A DNA stretch of 64,000 nt from the NCBI RefSeq assembly GCF_017094505.1, contig NZ_CP064787.1, positions 2,480,001 to 2,544,000 on the forward strand, written 5' to 3'. Positions 1 through 8,917 of the stretch are shown in pieces; the stretch's first letter is position 1, and every line of letters starts with the position of its first letter. A program made the translations under genes and the position numbers. This DNA is from Halapricum desulfuricans (GTDB lineage: Archaea; Halobacteriota; Halobacteria; Halobacteriales; Haloarculaceae). The notes under the pieces are model-generated. The model was not told the origin of the DNA. It did not search any database and saw only the letters and a list, made by a program, of their open reading frames with translations.

Positions 1-210
1 GACTCACGGTCCACGGCATCGCTGCCGGGATGAAAAACACCGGATAACGCCGTCCGTCTGGCTCGCTTCGTCGTCTGCAGTCTTTGACTGGCTGTCCCCC
101 GCGTCTGTTCGTCGCCGCCAGACGGGATTCCCCGGCACCCTATTTACAGACTCTGCGCAGTGCAAAGATAGAACCATTTATTTACGTCCGGGTAAACATA
201 TCCGACAGGA

Positions 211-666
211 ATGACACTACACACGATCCTGCTGGCAGTCGGACCGGACGACAACGACCGCGCGGAAGAGCTCGCCGAGGCCGTCGTCGAGATCGCGAAA
301 CCGGCCGACGCGGAGGTCGTCATCGGCCACGTGTTCACCGAAAGCGAGTTCCGGCGAGCGGCCGAGCGGCTGGACTTCGACGACGACCTGGCGGACCCCA
401 ACGAGGTCGCAAAGCGCCACCAGACGGTGCGGACGATGACGGAGTTGCTCGACGAGGCCGGCGTCGACTATACGATCCGCGGGGAAGTCGGCGAACACGC
501 CGAGGAGATCGTCGAACTCGCGACGAAAGTCGAGGCCGATCGCGTCGTCGTCGGCGGTCGCAAGCGCTCGCCGACCGGCAAGGCCGTGTTCGGATCGACC
601 GCACAGGCGGTCATGCTCGACGCGCCCTGTCCGGTGACGTTCGTGCGCGGCGAAGACAAAGAGTAG
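211..666 (+). CDS. Universal stress protein, UspA family
   Basis: A 151-residue single-domain UspA-family protein of normal size. The C-terminal nucleotide-binding loop of the family (G-2x-G-9x-G-S/T) is visible at about residues 112-130 (VVVGGRKRSPTGKAVFGST), and the N-terminal beta strand reads TILLAVGP. Such cytoplasmic proteins bind ATP or AMP and tune stress responses; the target cannot be told from sequence. The ATG at 211 lies about 28 bp after a TATA-like element (tttattta, near 177-185), so the transcript is probably leaderless. It converges with the glp operon. The family call is secure, the role is not. Confidence 0.9.
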   Translation: MTLHTILLAVGPDDNDRAEELAEAVVEIAKPADAEVVIGHVFTESEFRRAAERLDFDDDLADPNEVAKRHQTVRTMTELLDEAGVDYTIRGEVGEHAEEIVELATKVEADRVVVGGRKRSPTGKAVFGSTAQAVMLDAPCPVTFVRGEDKE

Positions 667-677
667 GCGGTCGTACC

Positions 678-699
678 CCGACCGCCCGAGGGCGGTCGG
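678..699. terminator. Hairpin between convergent uspA and glpC
   Basis: A perfect 9-bp inverted repeat (ccgaccgcc, 678-686; ggcggtcgg, 691-699) with a 4-nt loop lies between the stop codons of two convergent genes. The position suggests a bidirectional terminator; there is no clear T-run. Confidence 0.5.
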
Positions 700-718
700 T
701 CCGGAGCAGGCTTACCGA

Positions 719-2044
719 TCAGTCGATCAGCGCGGCTTCGATGAGTTCGAGCGGGTGGCGGACCTCGTAGCCGGTGCCGTGTTCCATCTGGCTCGCACAG
801 GTGGGACACTCGGTCATGCCGGTCGTCCCCTCGGATTCCTCCATGTGCTCGAACATCTCCGAGCCGATCTCCATCGACTTCTCGTATTTTTCGGACTTCC
901 AGCCGTAGGTGCCCGAGATGCCCGAGCAGGACTCGCCGACGTCCTCGACCGCGACGCCGTCGAGATCGCGGAAGAGCTCGATCGCCTGCCGTTCCAGCCC
1001 CTGATTGCGGGCGTGACACGGCGCGTGGTAGGCGAACTCCTCTTCGAGTTCGCCCGAGACTTCGGCCGCTTCGAGTTCCTGGCGGACGTCGGTGTGGATC
1101 CGGAGGTACTCGACGGCGTCGTAGGTGTGCTCGGCGAGGTCGTCGATCCCGTCGATGTCGAACAGCTCGGGGTACTCGTTGCGCAGCGCCATCGAACAGG
1201 AGGTACAAGAGGCGACGACGTCGGCCCCCTCCTCGATTGCGGCCGTGAGTTCCTCGACATTGGTCTCGGCGTGGCGGCGGGCGTCGTCGAGCATCCCGTT
1301 TGCGAACATCGGCGTGCCCGAGCACTTCTGGGGCGGGACCATGACCTCGTAGCCGAAGTGCTCGTAGATGCGGACCAGCGCCTTCGCGACCTCGGGCGTG
1401 TTGTAGTTCGAGTAACAGCCGTGGAAGTACGCGATCTTCTTGTCGTCCGAGTGGACCTTCGCGCCGCCACGCTCGGACCACCACTGCCTGAACGTCTGGG
1501 TGGCGAACTCGGGGAACTCCCGCTCGCTTGGGATGTGCATGACCTTCTCCATCGCCCACCGGACCGGACCGAAGTTCATGAAGAAGTTGGCCGTCCGCGG
1601 GAACATGCTCGCGAAGTACGCGGAGGTCCGGTAGTTGGCGAGGATCCGATTGCGGATGTACTTGACCGAGAGCTTCGACACCTGGTTGTCGACGTACTCC
1701 CCGCGGGCGGTGTTGTGCATCTGCGCCAGGTTGACCCCTGACGGACAGGACGTGTCACACCGAAGGCAGTTCGAACACTCCGAGATAGACGGATCGATCT
1801 CGTAGTCGTCGTCCGTCTGTTTGAGCCGCCACTGTTCGGGGCCTTGGAACTTCGGTCCCGGGAAGTCGTCGTCGACTTCCGCGACGGGACAGTTGGTGTC
1901 ACAGGTCGAGCACTTGTAGCACGAGTCCGCGCCGGGCCGGAGGTCGAAGCCGTCGTCCTCGGGGAAGACCTCCAGGGGTTCGTACTCTTCGCCTGTGTTC
2001 GGTACGATCGGGTCGAACTGCGTCGGGTCTCTAGCGTCGCTCAT
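719..2044 (-). CDS. glpC: Anaerobic glycerol-3-phosphate dehydrogenase subunit C (iron-sulfur)
   Basis: A 441-residue subunit that passes electrons from the GlpAB flavoproteins to the membrane quinone pool. Two CxxCxxCxxxCP clusters (Cys42/45/48/52 and Cys90/93/96/100) should hold two [4Fe-4S] centres. They are followed by two cysteine-rich CCG-type regions (for example CYSNYN...KCSGTP and CTSCSM, later CHARNQ and CSGISGTYGWK), as in heterodisulfide-reductase-like and GlpC proteins. It is the last gene of glpA-glpB-glpC, and its ATG overlaps the glpB stop by 4 nt, which points to coupled translation. Length and motifs match the family; there are no signs of damage. Confidence 0.95.
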   Translation of the reverse strand: MSDARDPTQFDPIVPNTGEEYEPLEVFPEDDGFDLRPGADSCYKCSTCDTNCPVAEVDDDFPGPKFQGPEQWRLKQTDDDYEIDPSISECSNCLRCDTSCPSGVNLAQMHNTARGEYVDNQVSKLSVKYIRNRILANYRTSAYFASMFPRTANFFMNFGPVRWAMEKVMHIPSEREFPEFATQTFRQWWSERGGAKVHSDDKKIAYFHGCYSNYNTPEVAKALVRIYEHFGYEVMVPPQKCSGTPMFANGMLDDARRHAETNVEELTAAIEEGADVVASCTSCSMALRNEYPELFDIDGIDDLAEHTYDAVEYLRIHTDVRQELEAAEVSGELEEEFAYHAPCHARNQGLERQAIELFRDLDGVAVEDVGESCSGISGTYGWKSEKYEKSMEIGSEMFEHMEESEGTTGMTECPTCASQMEHGTGYEVRHPLELIEAALID

Positions 2045-3315
2045 TGTGCCTCCTGTGCCGCGAGACGGCCAGCGTGATATCCTGTCGCGATCGAGACGCC
2101 GCTGCCTGATTTCTCGGCGGCGAAGTCATACCCACCGAGTACGGAACCGGCCGCCCGGAGGTTCTCGAACTCGGGCGAGCCGGCGGAATCGAGCGGCCGC
2201 AACTCGGCGTCGGGGTCAACGCCGAACCCGGCGAACGGATGCTCACCGAAGACGGCCTCATCAAACCAGTCGTATCGGTCCTCGGAGTGTTCGACGTGAC
2301 AGTCGAAGATCGGCTCGTAGACGTGCTCGCGGTCGGACTCGACGCCCTTGCCGACGAGCCCGCCGGTCGCGAGCACGAACTGCTCTGCGCTGTAGGGGAT
2401 CCGCGCGTTCTGTTTGTCGACGTAAACAGTCTCGACGCGGTCCTGACCGTCAAAAGAGACGACGGGGTTGCCGCTCTCGAAGTTGCCGCCGGCCTCGTCG
2501 AACGCCTCGAAGAGCCGGTCCTCCAGTCGGACGCCGGGCATCGACGGCGGCGTCGCCGGCACCTCGAAGACCTCGATACCGAGTTCCGCTTCCAGGGCCG
2601 CCCGCACGCCAGCGGCGTCGGCGTCGCCGAGGACGGCCGGGAGGCCGATACGCCCCTCGTCTTCGATCAACGGGTTGAGGCGTTCGACCAGGGCGTCTCG
2701 GGCCCCGCGCTCGCGGCCCCGTACTTCCACAGGGCCGTTGTTCTCGAGCAGTTTCGCGTAGCGAGTGACCTTGGCGTCGTCCATCAGGTCGCCGGGGAAC
2801 TGGATCGTCTCCCCGCGCACGTCGAACGGAACGCCCGCGGCCTCGAGGTGGGCCGCGACGTGAGGCGCATCGAAGTCCGGCATCGCCTCGAACCCGACTA
2901 GCAGGAGGTCGCGGTCGTCGCTGGCGAGCCCGGCGGCCGCGCCCTCGGGGTACCGAGCGGTCGGCTTGACCGTCCCGCCGTAGGTCGGCAGCAGGGCGTT
3001 GACATCGGTGTGGCCGCCACGATACGTGTCGGCGACCTCGTCGAACATCGACATCGCCTCCCTGACGGTATCCTCGCCGAGGAGCCGATACGGGTGCTCG
3101 TCGGGGAGTTCGGGAATAGCGTCGTAGGGGTCAGTCAGCGGTCCCTCACCGTCTGGAGTGTACCCGAGTACGTCGATCAGCCCCGACGCCTGCCGGAGCG
3201 TGCTTTGTTTGTACGTGACCAGCCGCACGTCAGCGCCCTCGCGCGCGGCCGAGATCGCACTCGACAGCCCCGCGAGACCGCCGCCGATCACCAGCACGTC
3301 CGATTCAATAGCCAT
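2041..3315 (-). CDS. glpB: Anaerobic glycerol-3-phosphate dehydrogenase subunit B
   Basis: A 424-residue flavoprotein subunit of the GlpABC dehydrogenase. The N-terminus carries a dinucleotide-binding motif ([14 protein letters not shown], about residues 8-21), and the tail has the second FAD motif ([10 protein letters not shown]). I chose the ATG at 3315 rather than an upstream in-frame ATG at 3348, because the conserved FAD motif starts seven residues after it; this start overlaps the end of glpA by 11 nt. GlpB probably links the catalytic GlpA subunit to GlpC. It sits in the middle of the glpABC operon. Confidence 0.93.
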   Translation of the reverse strand: MAIESDVLVIGGGLAGLSSAISAAREGADVRLVTYKQSTLRQASGLIDVLGYTPDGEGPLTDPYDAIPELPDEHPYRLLGEDTVREAMSMFDEVADTYRGGHTDVNALLPTYGGTVKPTARYPEGAAAGLASDDRDLLLVGFEAMPDFDAPHVAAHLEAAGVPFDVRGETIQFPGDLMDDAKVTRYAKLLENNGPVEVRGRERGARDALVERLNPLIEDEGRIGLPAVLGDADAAGVRAALEAELGIEVFEVPATPPSMPGVRLEDRLFEAFDEAGGNFESGNPVVSFDGQDRVETVYVDKQNARIPYSAEQFVLATGGLVGKGVESDREHVYEPIFDCHVEHSEDRYDWFDEAVFGEHPFAGFGVDPDAELRPLDSAGSPEFENLRAAGSVLGGYDFAAEKSGSGVSIATGYHAGRLAAQEAQ

Positions 3316-5053
3316 CCCGTTCACCCCCATCGGCGGCGACGTCAGCACCGCCGGGCTCGCCGGACGCGTCGGATCCAGCGTCGAACGCGGCGAAGTCGAT
3401 CGGGTTGCCGTCGGCGGGATCGTTGTCCCGGTTCTGGGTGGTCGCGTGCAACGCGTAGTTCAACATGGCCTGCGAGAGCTGCTGGCCCCAGAGGGCGTGG
3501 CGCTGGCCCTTCCAGCGCTCCTGGAGCAGTTCGTCCCAGGCCTCGCGGGCGACGGCTTCGTCGAAGGTTTGCCCGTCGACGCGGGTGTCGTGAAGCTCGC
3601 TGGCCAGCCGGTGGACGCACATCCCGCCCTGACAGTTGCCCATCGAGGCGCGGGTCCGGATGCGCACGGCGTTGAGGTCCGAGCCCGACTGCTCGATGGC
3701 GTCCTGCACTTCAGCGCGCGTGACTCCCTCACACTCACAGATCACCGGGTTCGGGTCGTCAGTCTTGAGCACCTCGTCCGCGCGCGAGCCGAGTCGCTCG
3801 ACGCTGCGCCGGCCGACCGGCGAGCGAAGCCCGAACTCCTCCATGTAATCGCGCAGGACCGAGAAGTCCTCGCTGCCCGGCAGCGGTTCCTCGTCGGTCC
3901 GGCACTCGCGCTCGATGCCGAACTGCTCGCAGACGTGATCGCTGATCTTCTCGGCCATCAGCCGGTAGGTCGTGAACTTCCCGCCGACGATGCTCGTCAT
4001 ACCCGGCAGGTCGTCGCGCTCCTCGTGATCCAGCAGGAAGAAGTCCCGCGTGATGTCTGTCGGGTCCTCGCTGCCGACGTCCGGCGGTTCGTACAGCGGG
4101 CGCACGCCCCAGAAGGAGCGGATCGTCCGCGCCTCATCGAGCATCGGCACGAGTTCCTTGAGCGTGTCGATCATCAGGTCGACTTCCCACTGTTCCTCGG
4201 GGTAGTCCTCGGGGTCCTCGACCTCCTCGTCAGTCGTCCCGAGGATCGCGGTCGTCTCGTGGGGCACGACGATGTCGGCGTCGCCCTTCGGCCGACAGCG
4301 GTTGATGACCGTGTCGACCTGCCGGATGTTCATGATCGTCATCACGCCCTTCGAGGGGCGGACCTCGATGTCGACGCCCGCCATGTCGCCGATCTGTCCG
4401 GCCCAGGCCCCGCTGGCGTTGACGACGTAGTCGGCGCGGATCTCCTCGGTCCCCCCTTCGGTCCCGTGGACGCGGATCCCGGGTCCGGACTTGTGCTCGA
4501 CCTCGACGCCGACGACTTCGCCGTCCTCGATCAACAGGTCGGTCACCGGCGAGTGGGTCTCGATGCGCGCGCCGTGCTGTTCGGCGCTGGCGGCGTTCGC
4601 GACCACGAGCCGGAACGGATCGATCGCCCCGTCCGGCACGGCGATCGCCTTGTCGATGTCTTTTGCGAGGTGTGGCTCGCGCTTGCGCGCCTCCTCGCCG
4701 GAAATTACTTCGGCCGGGATGTCACACTCCCGGCACCCGTCGAGTTTCTTCTGGAAGTACTCCTCCGAGTCCTCCGGGCGCTTGACGAACATCCCGCCGG
4801 TCATCTCGACGCAGTGACTGGCGATGTCCCGGAGGACGCGATTCTCCTGAATACACTCCTTCGCGCTGGCCTGATCGGAGACCGCATAGCGACCGCCGCT
4901 ATGGAGTAGGCCGTGCATCCGGCCGGTCGTCCCGTGGGTGAGGTTCCCCTGCTCGACGAGCGTCACGTCCAGATCGCGCATCGCGAGGTCGCGCGCGATG
5001 CCGATACCGGTCGAACCCCCGCCGATCACGAGAACGTGTGGTGTGGAAGCCAT
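3305..5053 (-). CDS. glpA: Anaerobic glycerol-3-phosphate dehydrogenase subunit A (catalytic)
   Basis: A 582-residue FAD enzyme that oxidises sn-glycerol-3-phosphate to dihydroxyacetone phosphate. The FAD motif [12 protein letters not shown] is at residues 8-19 and the GGKFTTYR motif at about 358-365. A C-terminal BFD-like [2Fe-2S] domain has Cys439, Cys441, Cys474 and Cys479 ([11 protein letters not shown] ... GNCQGGMC). The in-frame opening upstream to 5233 is not coding: the residues before the ATG at 5053 show no conservation-like pattern and run through AT-rich promoter DNA. It is the first gene of the operon, divergent from glpK. The last ~35 residues are a low-complexity acidic tail. 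Confidence 0.95.
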   Translation of the reverse strand: MASTPHVLVIGGGSTGIGIARDLAMRDLDVTLVEQGNLTHGTTGRMHGLLHSGGRYAVSDQASAKECIQENRVLRDIASHCVEMTGGMFVKRPEDSEEYFQKKLDGCRECDIPAEVISGEEARKREPHLAKDIDKAIAVPDGAIDPFRLVVANAASAEQHGARIETHSPVTDLLIEDGEVVGVEVEHKSGPGIRVHGTEGGTEEIRADYVVNASGAWAGQIGDMAGVDIEVRPSKGVMTIMNIRQVDTVINRCRPKGDADIVVPHETTAILGTTDEEVEDPEDYPEEQWEVDLMIDTLKELVPMLDEARTIRSFWGVRPLYEPPDVGSEDPTDITRDFFLLDHEERDDLPGMTSIVGGKFTTYRLMAEKISDHVCEQFGIERECRTDEEPLPGSEDFSVLRDYMEEFGLRSPVGRRSVERLGSRADEVLKTDDPNPVICECEGVTRAEVQDAIEQSGSDLNAVRIRTRASMGNCQGGMCVHRLASELHDTRVDGQTFDEAVAREAWDELLQERWKGQRHALWGQQLSQAMLNYALHATTQNRDNDPADGNPIDFAAFDAGSDASGEPGGADVAADGGERDGY

Positions 5054-5293
5054 CCGATGAAGCCACATCTGTCCCGAACGTACTTTATTGTTACCACTAT
5101 TCCCGGATTGCCGATAAAGAAATGAGTTACCCCTGCAAAACAAGTAAGTGTGAAGTAATATTTCATCGAAATCGCGCCGAGGCAGGGATTTCTCTCGATT
5201 TAGCCGGCAAGTTTGCGGCAGTTTTATAATCATTCACTGTGAGTTTTACTACCAACACGGCACTATCCGTAAAGTGTGCCGTGGGCACAAATC
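5054..5293. promoter_or_regulatory. Divergent glpA / glpK promoter region
   Basis: This 240-bp AT-rich stretch separates glpA from glpK. A TATA-like tttataat at 5222-5229 would start the glpK transcript near 5250, giving a leader of about 45 nt, unusually long for this window. A glpA promoter should lie around 5080-5120 on the other strand, where several TATA-like strings (ttctttatc, caataaag) occur; I cannot choose among them. No coding potential is seen. Confidence 0.7.
5256..5283. promoter_or_regulatory. Operator-like palindrome in the glpK leader
   Basis: A perfect 8-bp inverted repeat, cacggcac (5256-5263) and gtgccgtg (5276-5283), with a 12-nt spacer. It lies just downstream of the predicted glpK transcription start and ends 10 nt before the ATG. 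The position suits a repressor site or an RNA hairpin that masks the start. The regulator is unknown. Confidence 0.5.
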
Positions 5294-6826
5294 ATGTCAG
5301 ACACATACGTCGGTGCGATCGATCAGGGGACGACCGGCACCCGCTTCATGGTCTTCGACCACGACGGGACGGTCGCTGCAAGCGCGTACGAAAAGCACGA
5401 ACAGATCTATCCGGAGCCGGGTTGGGTCGAGCACGATCCGATGGAGATCTGGGAGAACACCAAGGACGTCGTCATCGAGGCGCTGGCACAGGCCGGGATC
5501 GAGGCCAGCCAGCTCGAGGCAATCGGCGTGACCAACCAGCGTGAGACGACAATCGTGTGGGACGCCGAGACGGGCAAGCCGGTCCACAACGCGATCGTCT
5601 GGCAGGACCGCCGGACGACCGACCGCGTCGAGGAACTGCAGGAAGAGGACAAAGTCGAGTGGATCCGCGAGAAGACCGGTCTGGAGGCCGACGCCTACTT
5701 CTCGGCGACCAAGGTCGAGTGGCTGCTCGAGGAGGGCGACCCGGTGAAGATGCAGCGTTCGCGTCCGCAGGACAACAAGGAACGCGCCGAAGCCGGCGAG
5801 CTCATGATGGGGACGCCGGACGCCTGGATCATCTACAACCTCACAGGCAACAACATCACGGACGTCACCAACGCCTCGCGGACGATGCTGTACAACATCC
5901 GCGACATGGAGTGGGACGAGGAACTCCTCGAGGAGTTCGGCGTGCCGGAGCAAATGCTGCCCGAGGTTCGCCCGTCCAGCGACGAGGACTACTACGGCCA
6001 CACCGACGCCGACGGGTTCCTCGACGCCGAGGTGCCGGTCGCCGGCGCGCTCGGCGACCAGCAGGCGGCGCTGTTCGGTCAGACCTGTTTCGACGCCGGT
6101 GACGCGAAGAACACCTACGGGACGGGTTCGTTCTTCCTGATGAACACCGGCGAAGAGGCCGTCAAAAGCGACCACGGCCTGCTGACGACGGTCGGCTTCC
6201 AGCGCTCCGGTGAGCCCGTCCAGTACGCCCTGGAGGGGTCGATCTTCATCACCGGCGCTGCGATCGAGTGGCTCGAGGACGTCGAACTCATCGACGACCC
6301 GACGGAGACGGCCGAACTCGCGCGGTCGGTCGACTCGACCGACGGCGTGTACATGGTGCCCGCGTTCACCGGGCTCGGTGCGCCACACTGGGACGGGCGC
6401 GCACGCGGGACGATCGTCGGTATGACTCGCGGCACCCGCCGCGAGCACATCGTGCGCGCGACGCTGGAGTCGATCGCCTACCAGACCCGCGACGTCGCGG
6501 AAGCGATGGAGGACGATTCGGGCGTCGAGCTGACCAGTCTCAAGGTCGACGGCGGGGCGGTCAAGAACAACTTCCTCGTCCAGTTGCAGTCTGACATCAT
6601 CCAGACGGACATCGCGCGTCCGCAGGTCGACGAGACGACCGCGCTCGGCGCGGCCTACGCGGCCGGGCTCGCGGTCGGCTACTGGGAGACGCTGGACGAG
6701 CTCCGTGACAACTGGCAGGTCGACCGGGAGTTCGAGCCCGACATGGACCCCGCCAAAGCCGACAAGCTACACGACCGCTGGGAAGACGCGGTCGAGCGCT
6801 CGCTCGACTGGGCAACGGAGGAATAA
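5294..6826 (+). CDS. glpK: Glycerol kinase
   Basis: A 510-residue FGGY-family kinase that phosphorylates glycerol to glycerol-3-phosphate, the substrate of the divergent GlpABC. The N-terminal phosphate-binding motif DQGTTGTRFMVFD is at about residues 8-20; NQRETT, NAIVWQDRRT and GALGDQQAALFG follow, as does the second phosphate loop TYGTGSFF. Relative to the bacterial enzyme there is an insertion of about 13 residues (GDPVKMQRSRPQD) before the RAEAGELMMGT segment, a feature I associate with haloarchaeal GlpK. An in-frame GTG at 5276 exists but lies inside the palindrome; the ATG at 5294 gives the standard start MSDTYVGAID. The next gene follows after 3 nt. Confidence 0.96.
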   Translation: MSDTYVGAIDQGTTGTRFMVFDHDGTVAASAYEKHEQIYPEPGWVEHDPMEIWENTKDVVIEALAQAGIEASQLEAIGVTNQRETTIVWDAETGKPVHNAIVWQDRRTTDRVEELQEEDKVEWIREKTGLEADAYFSATKVEWLLEEGDPVKMQRSRPQDNKERAEAGELMMGTPDAWIIYNLTGNNITDVTNASRTMLYNIRDMEWDEELLEEFGVPEQMLPEVRPSSDEDYYGHTDADGFLDAEVPVAGALGDQQAALFGQTCFDAGDAKNTYGTGSFFLMNTGEEAVKSDHGLLTTVGFQRSGEPVQYALEGSIFITGAAIEWLEDVELIDDPTETAELARSVDSTDGVYMVPAFTGLGAPHWDGRARGTIVGMTRGTRREHIVRATLESIAYQTRDVAEAMEDDSGVELTSLKVDGGAVKNNFLVQLQSDIIQTDIARPQVDETTALGAAYAAGLAVGYWETLDELRDNWQVDREFEPDMDPAKADKLHDRWEDAVERSLDWATEE

Positions 6827-6829
6827 CGT

Positions 6830-7969
6830 ATGGCTGTCGAGCTCATCGATCCGACGCTCGTTGCGGATTCGGCGAACGTCGTCCTGCAGAGTGGTACTGA
6901 GCACACGTGGGGCGGAATCAGCGATGTTACCGACGTCCTCGTCGACAACCCCGAGATCTGGCTCGGTGCCGCGGCCGGCGGTGCCTTCGGTGCCGCGCTC
7001 GGTGCACTCCCGGCCTTCGTCTTCACAGGGTTCCTCGTTCTTGCCGGCGTCGCCGGTGGCAACATGGTCGGCGTCGGGTTCGGCCCGGTGTTCGGCCCGC
7101 ACATCTCCTTCGCCGGCGGTGCGGCGGCGGCCGCCTACGCCGCGAAGAACGGCATCATGGAGTCCGGTATGGCATACCATAACGGGAAAGACATAACATT
7201 CGCGTTAGGAACGCGCCCGGACGTACTCACCGTCGGTGCGGCGTTCGGGCTGATCGGGATCCTGATCGAACAGGTATTCCGAAACCTCGCCGTGCCGACT
7301 GACCCCATCGCGTTCACCGTCGTCGCCAGCGCGTTCATCCACCGGGCGGTCTTCGGCTACTCGATCCTCGGTGTCGTCAGCGACAAGGCGAGCGGCCGCT
7401 TCGACATGGGGCCGTTCGAGCGCGAGGAGATGGGCAACAATCACAACTTCGGCGACGGCGAGAAGGATAACTCCGAGATGCTCGCCGTCGAACCGTGGCT
7501 GGGCCACCAGTACAAGTGGGGCCACGTTGCCACGATCGGTCTCGTTGCGGGGGCAGCAGCGGCTTATGCTGGCATGCAGATCGCGCCAGCGTCCCCGGCC
7601 AACGCGGTCTTCTTCGGGTTCGGCCTGAGTGCCGCGTCGCTGCTGTTCCTGAACCTCGGCGTCGCACAGATCCCAGTCACTCACCACATGACGCTCCCGG
7701 GTGCGACCGCGTACTTCGCGGTCACGCTCGAGGTCGGGAACGACGCGATACTTGCCGGACAGGATCCGGTCGTCGGCATTCTCATGGCTGCCATCTTCGG
7801 AATGGTCGGCGCGCTCATCGGTGAGGCCGGCCAGCGGATCTTCTACGCGCACGGTGCGACCCACGTGGACCCACCGGCGTTTGCGATCTTCATCTCGATC
7901 TCGATCATCTGGCTGCTTGCGTTCCTGGGCGTCTTCGAGACGTCCGTGTGGGTCCCCGGCGGACTCTAA
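6830..7969 (+). CDS. glpK-linked membrane protein, candidate glycerol facilitator
   Basis: A 379-residue integral membrane protein with about eight hydrophobic Gly/Ala-rich segments (for example AAAGGAFGAALGALPAFVF, LTVGAAFGLIGILIE, AGAAAAYAGMQI). A polar middle loop near residues 190-220 contains EREEMGNNHNFGDGEKDN. It has no NPA boxes, so it is not an aquaporin-type GlpF. It starts 3 nt after glpK, so the two are surely co-transcribed. A protein in the same position in Haloferax volcanii has been proposed to let glycerol in; that is my recollection and rests on gene linkage. Function: inferred glycerol uptake or a partner of GlpK. Confidence 0.7.
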   Translation: MAVELIDPTLVADSANVVLQSGTEHTWGGISDVTDVLVDNPEIWLGAAAGGAFGAALGALPAFVFTGFLVLAGVAGGNMVGVGFGPVFGPHISFAGGAAAAAYAAKNGIMESGMAYHNGKDITFALGTRPDVLTVGAAFGLIGILIEQVFRNLAVPTDPIAFTVVASAFIHRAVFGYSILGVVSDKASGRFDMGPFEREEMGNNHNFGDGEKDNSEMLAVEPWLGHQYKWGHVATIGLVAGAAAAYAGMQIAPASPANAVFFGFGLSAASLLFLNLGVAQIPVTHHMTLPGATAYFAVTLEVGNDAILAGQDPVVGILMAAIFGMVGALIGEAGQRIFYAHGATHVDPPAFAIFISISIIWLLAFLGVFETSVWVPGGL

Positions 7970-7975
7970 ACGAAA

Positions 7976-7999
7976 AGCAGCTGCTCTGACGCTTTTTTT
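7976..7999 (+). terminator. Terminator after the glpK operon
   Basis: A short palindrome, agcagctgct (7976-7985), followed by seven T residues at 7993-7999, just past the stop of the glpK-linked membrane gene. Archaeal transcription stops at T-runs, so this should end the glpK transcript before the convergent next gene. Confidence 0.6.
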
Positions 8000-8009
8000 G
8001 ACGAGCGAG

Positions 8010-8444
8010 CTACGACGGTAGCGCCGTCCGCAGGAGGACGAATAGCGCCGCGCCAACGGCGAGTGCAACGCCGAGCGCGCCGTAGACGGCGCTGGTCGTA
8101 CCAGTGGCGAAGATCTCGTGAACGGAAGGTCCGGCCACCAGGGCTGCCAGCGCGGCGAACGACGCGACGACCAGCGCGATCCCGGCCGCGCCGTGGTGGT
8201 AGTTGCCGGTCAGCTCGTAGGACTGGCTGGCGATGCCACCGCTGTCCTCGCCCCAGACGCTGACGTGGTACGGGACGTAAATTCTGACACCGATCGCGCC
8301 GAACGCCGCGACCACGGCGCTGAGCTGAAAGCTCTCAGTCAACAGCGTCGCCAGTCCGAACATACCCATCGCGAAAAACAGCGCGATGACCTTGCTCCAC
8401 CGGTCGGCTTTCAACAACGCGTCCTCGACCTGCTGGTTGGACAT
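8010..8444 (-). CDS. Small membrane protein, unknown function
   Basis: A 144-residue protein not assigned to a named family. It has four predicted transmembrane segments (about residues 18-37, 40-58, 85-104 and 116-140), a short charged N-terminus (MSNQQVEDALLKADRWSK), and a central loop with GGIASQSYELTGNYHHGAAG. It converges on the glpK operon and is separated from the next gene by a 175-bp region. No catalytic motif is visible. A real gene is likely because the hydrophobic pattern is regular and the ATG is well placed. Confidence 0.7.
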   Translation of the reverse strand: MSNQQVEDALLKADRWSKVIALFFAMGMFGLATLLTESFQLSAVVAAFGAIGVRIYVPYHVSVWGEDSGGIASQSYELTGNYHHGAAGIALVVASFAALAALVAGPSVHEIFATGTTSAVYGALGVALAVGAALFVLLRTALPS

Positions 8445-8619
8445 ATCTGGGACAAAGTGTACCCACCCGCTTAATTCTTACAGGCGGTTGCGGGACCGGT
8501 GATCAACATCTGGGTCTCGGCTACTGGAGTGTTGTCGGCCGCCGGCGTCGATCGGGGATGACGACACCGCTGGACCGTATCGGGCAACAATTATCAACGT
8601 CCACCGAGTCACGGACAGT

Positions 8620-8820
8620 ATGATCGACGGATTGCCCATCGAGGAACGCGACCGGCGCAACGTCCTCGTCGTCGCGGCGATCATGACAGTCTTCATCGCG
8701 ATCGCGCTCGACGAACCGCCGGTGGCGCGGTTCGTCGCCGCGGCGATCATGGGCGTGTTCAGCGGGATCGTCTATCTCGTCGTGACACTCCTGCTCAAAC
8801 GAGTTATCGACGCGTACTGA
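8620..8820 (+). CDS. Two-helix small membrane protein
   Basis: A 66-residue protein with an acidic and basic head (MIDGLPIEERDRRN) and two transmembrane helices (about residues 15-31 and 38-58). A TATA-like aattatca about 27 bp before the ATG suggests a leaderless message. Short two-helix proteins like this are common and uncharacterised in haloarchaea. Function unknown. Confidence 0.65.
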   Translation: MIDGLPIEERDRRNVLVVAAIMTVFIAIALDEPPVARFVAAAIMGVFSGIVYLVVTLLLKRVIDAY

Positions 8821-8917
8821 TGTCCTCTGTGATGATTGGAGAGAGACCTGTTGAAACGGGATCAAATCATTTTTTATTCCTGCCGGGCCAGTAGTAGTTA
8901 TACAATAACGATTAACG

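Noticed and set aside
1..210. A gene at the left edge
   Set aside because: No open frame with a family-like sequence is seen; the end of this stretch is the promoter of the first stress-protein gene.
8821..8917. Possible replication origin next to the Cdc6-like gene
   Set aside because: A single string like ttgaaacggg is present but no set of spaced inverted origin repeats or AT-rich unwinding element could be seen.
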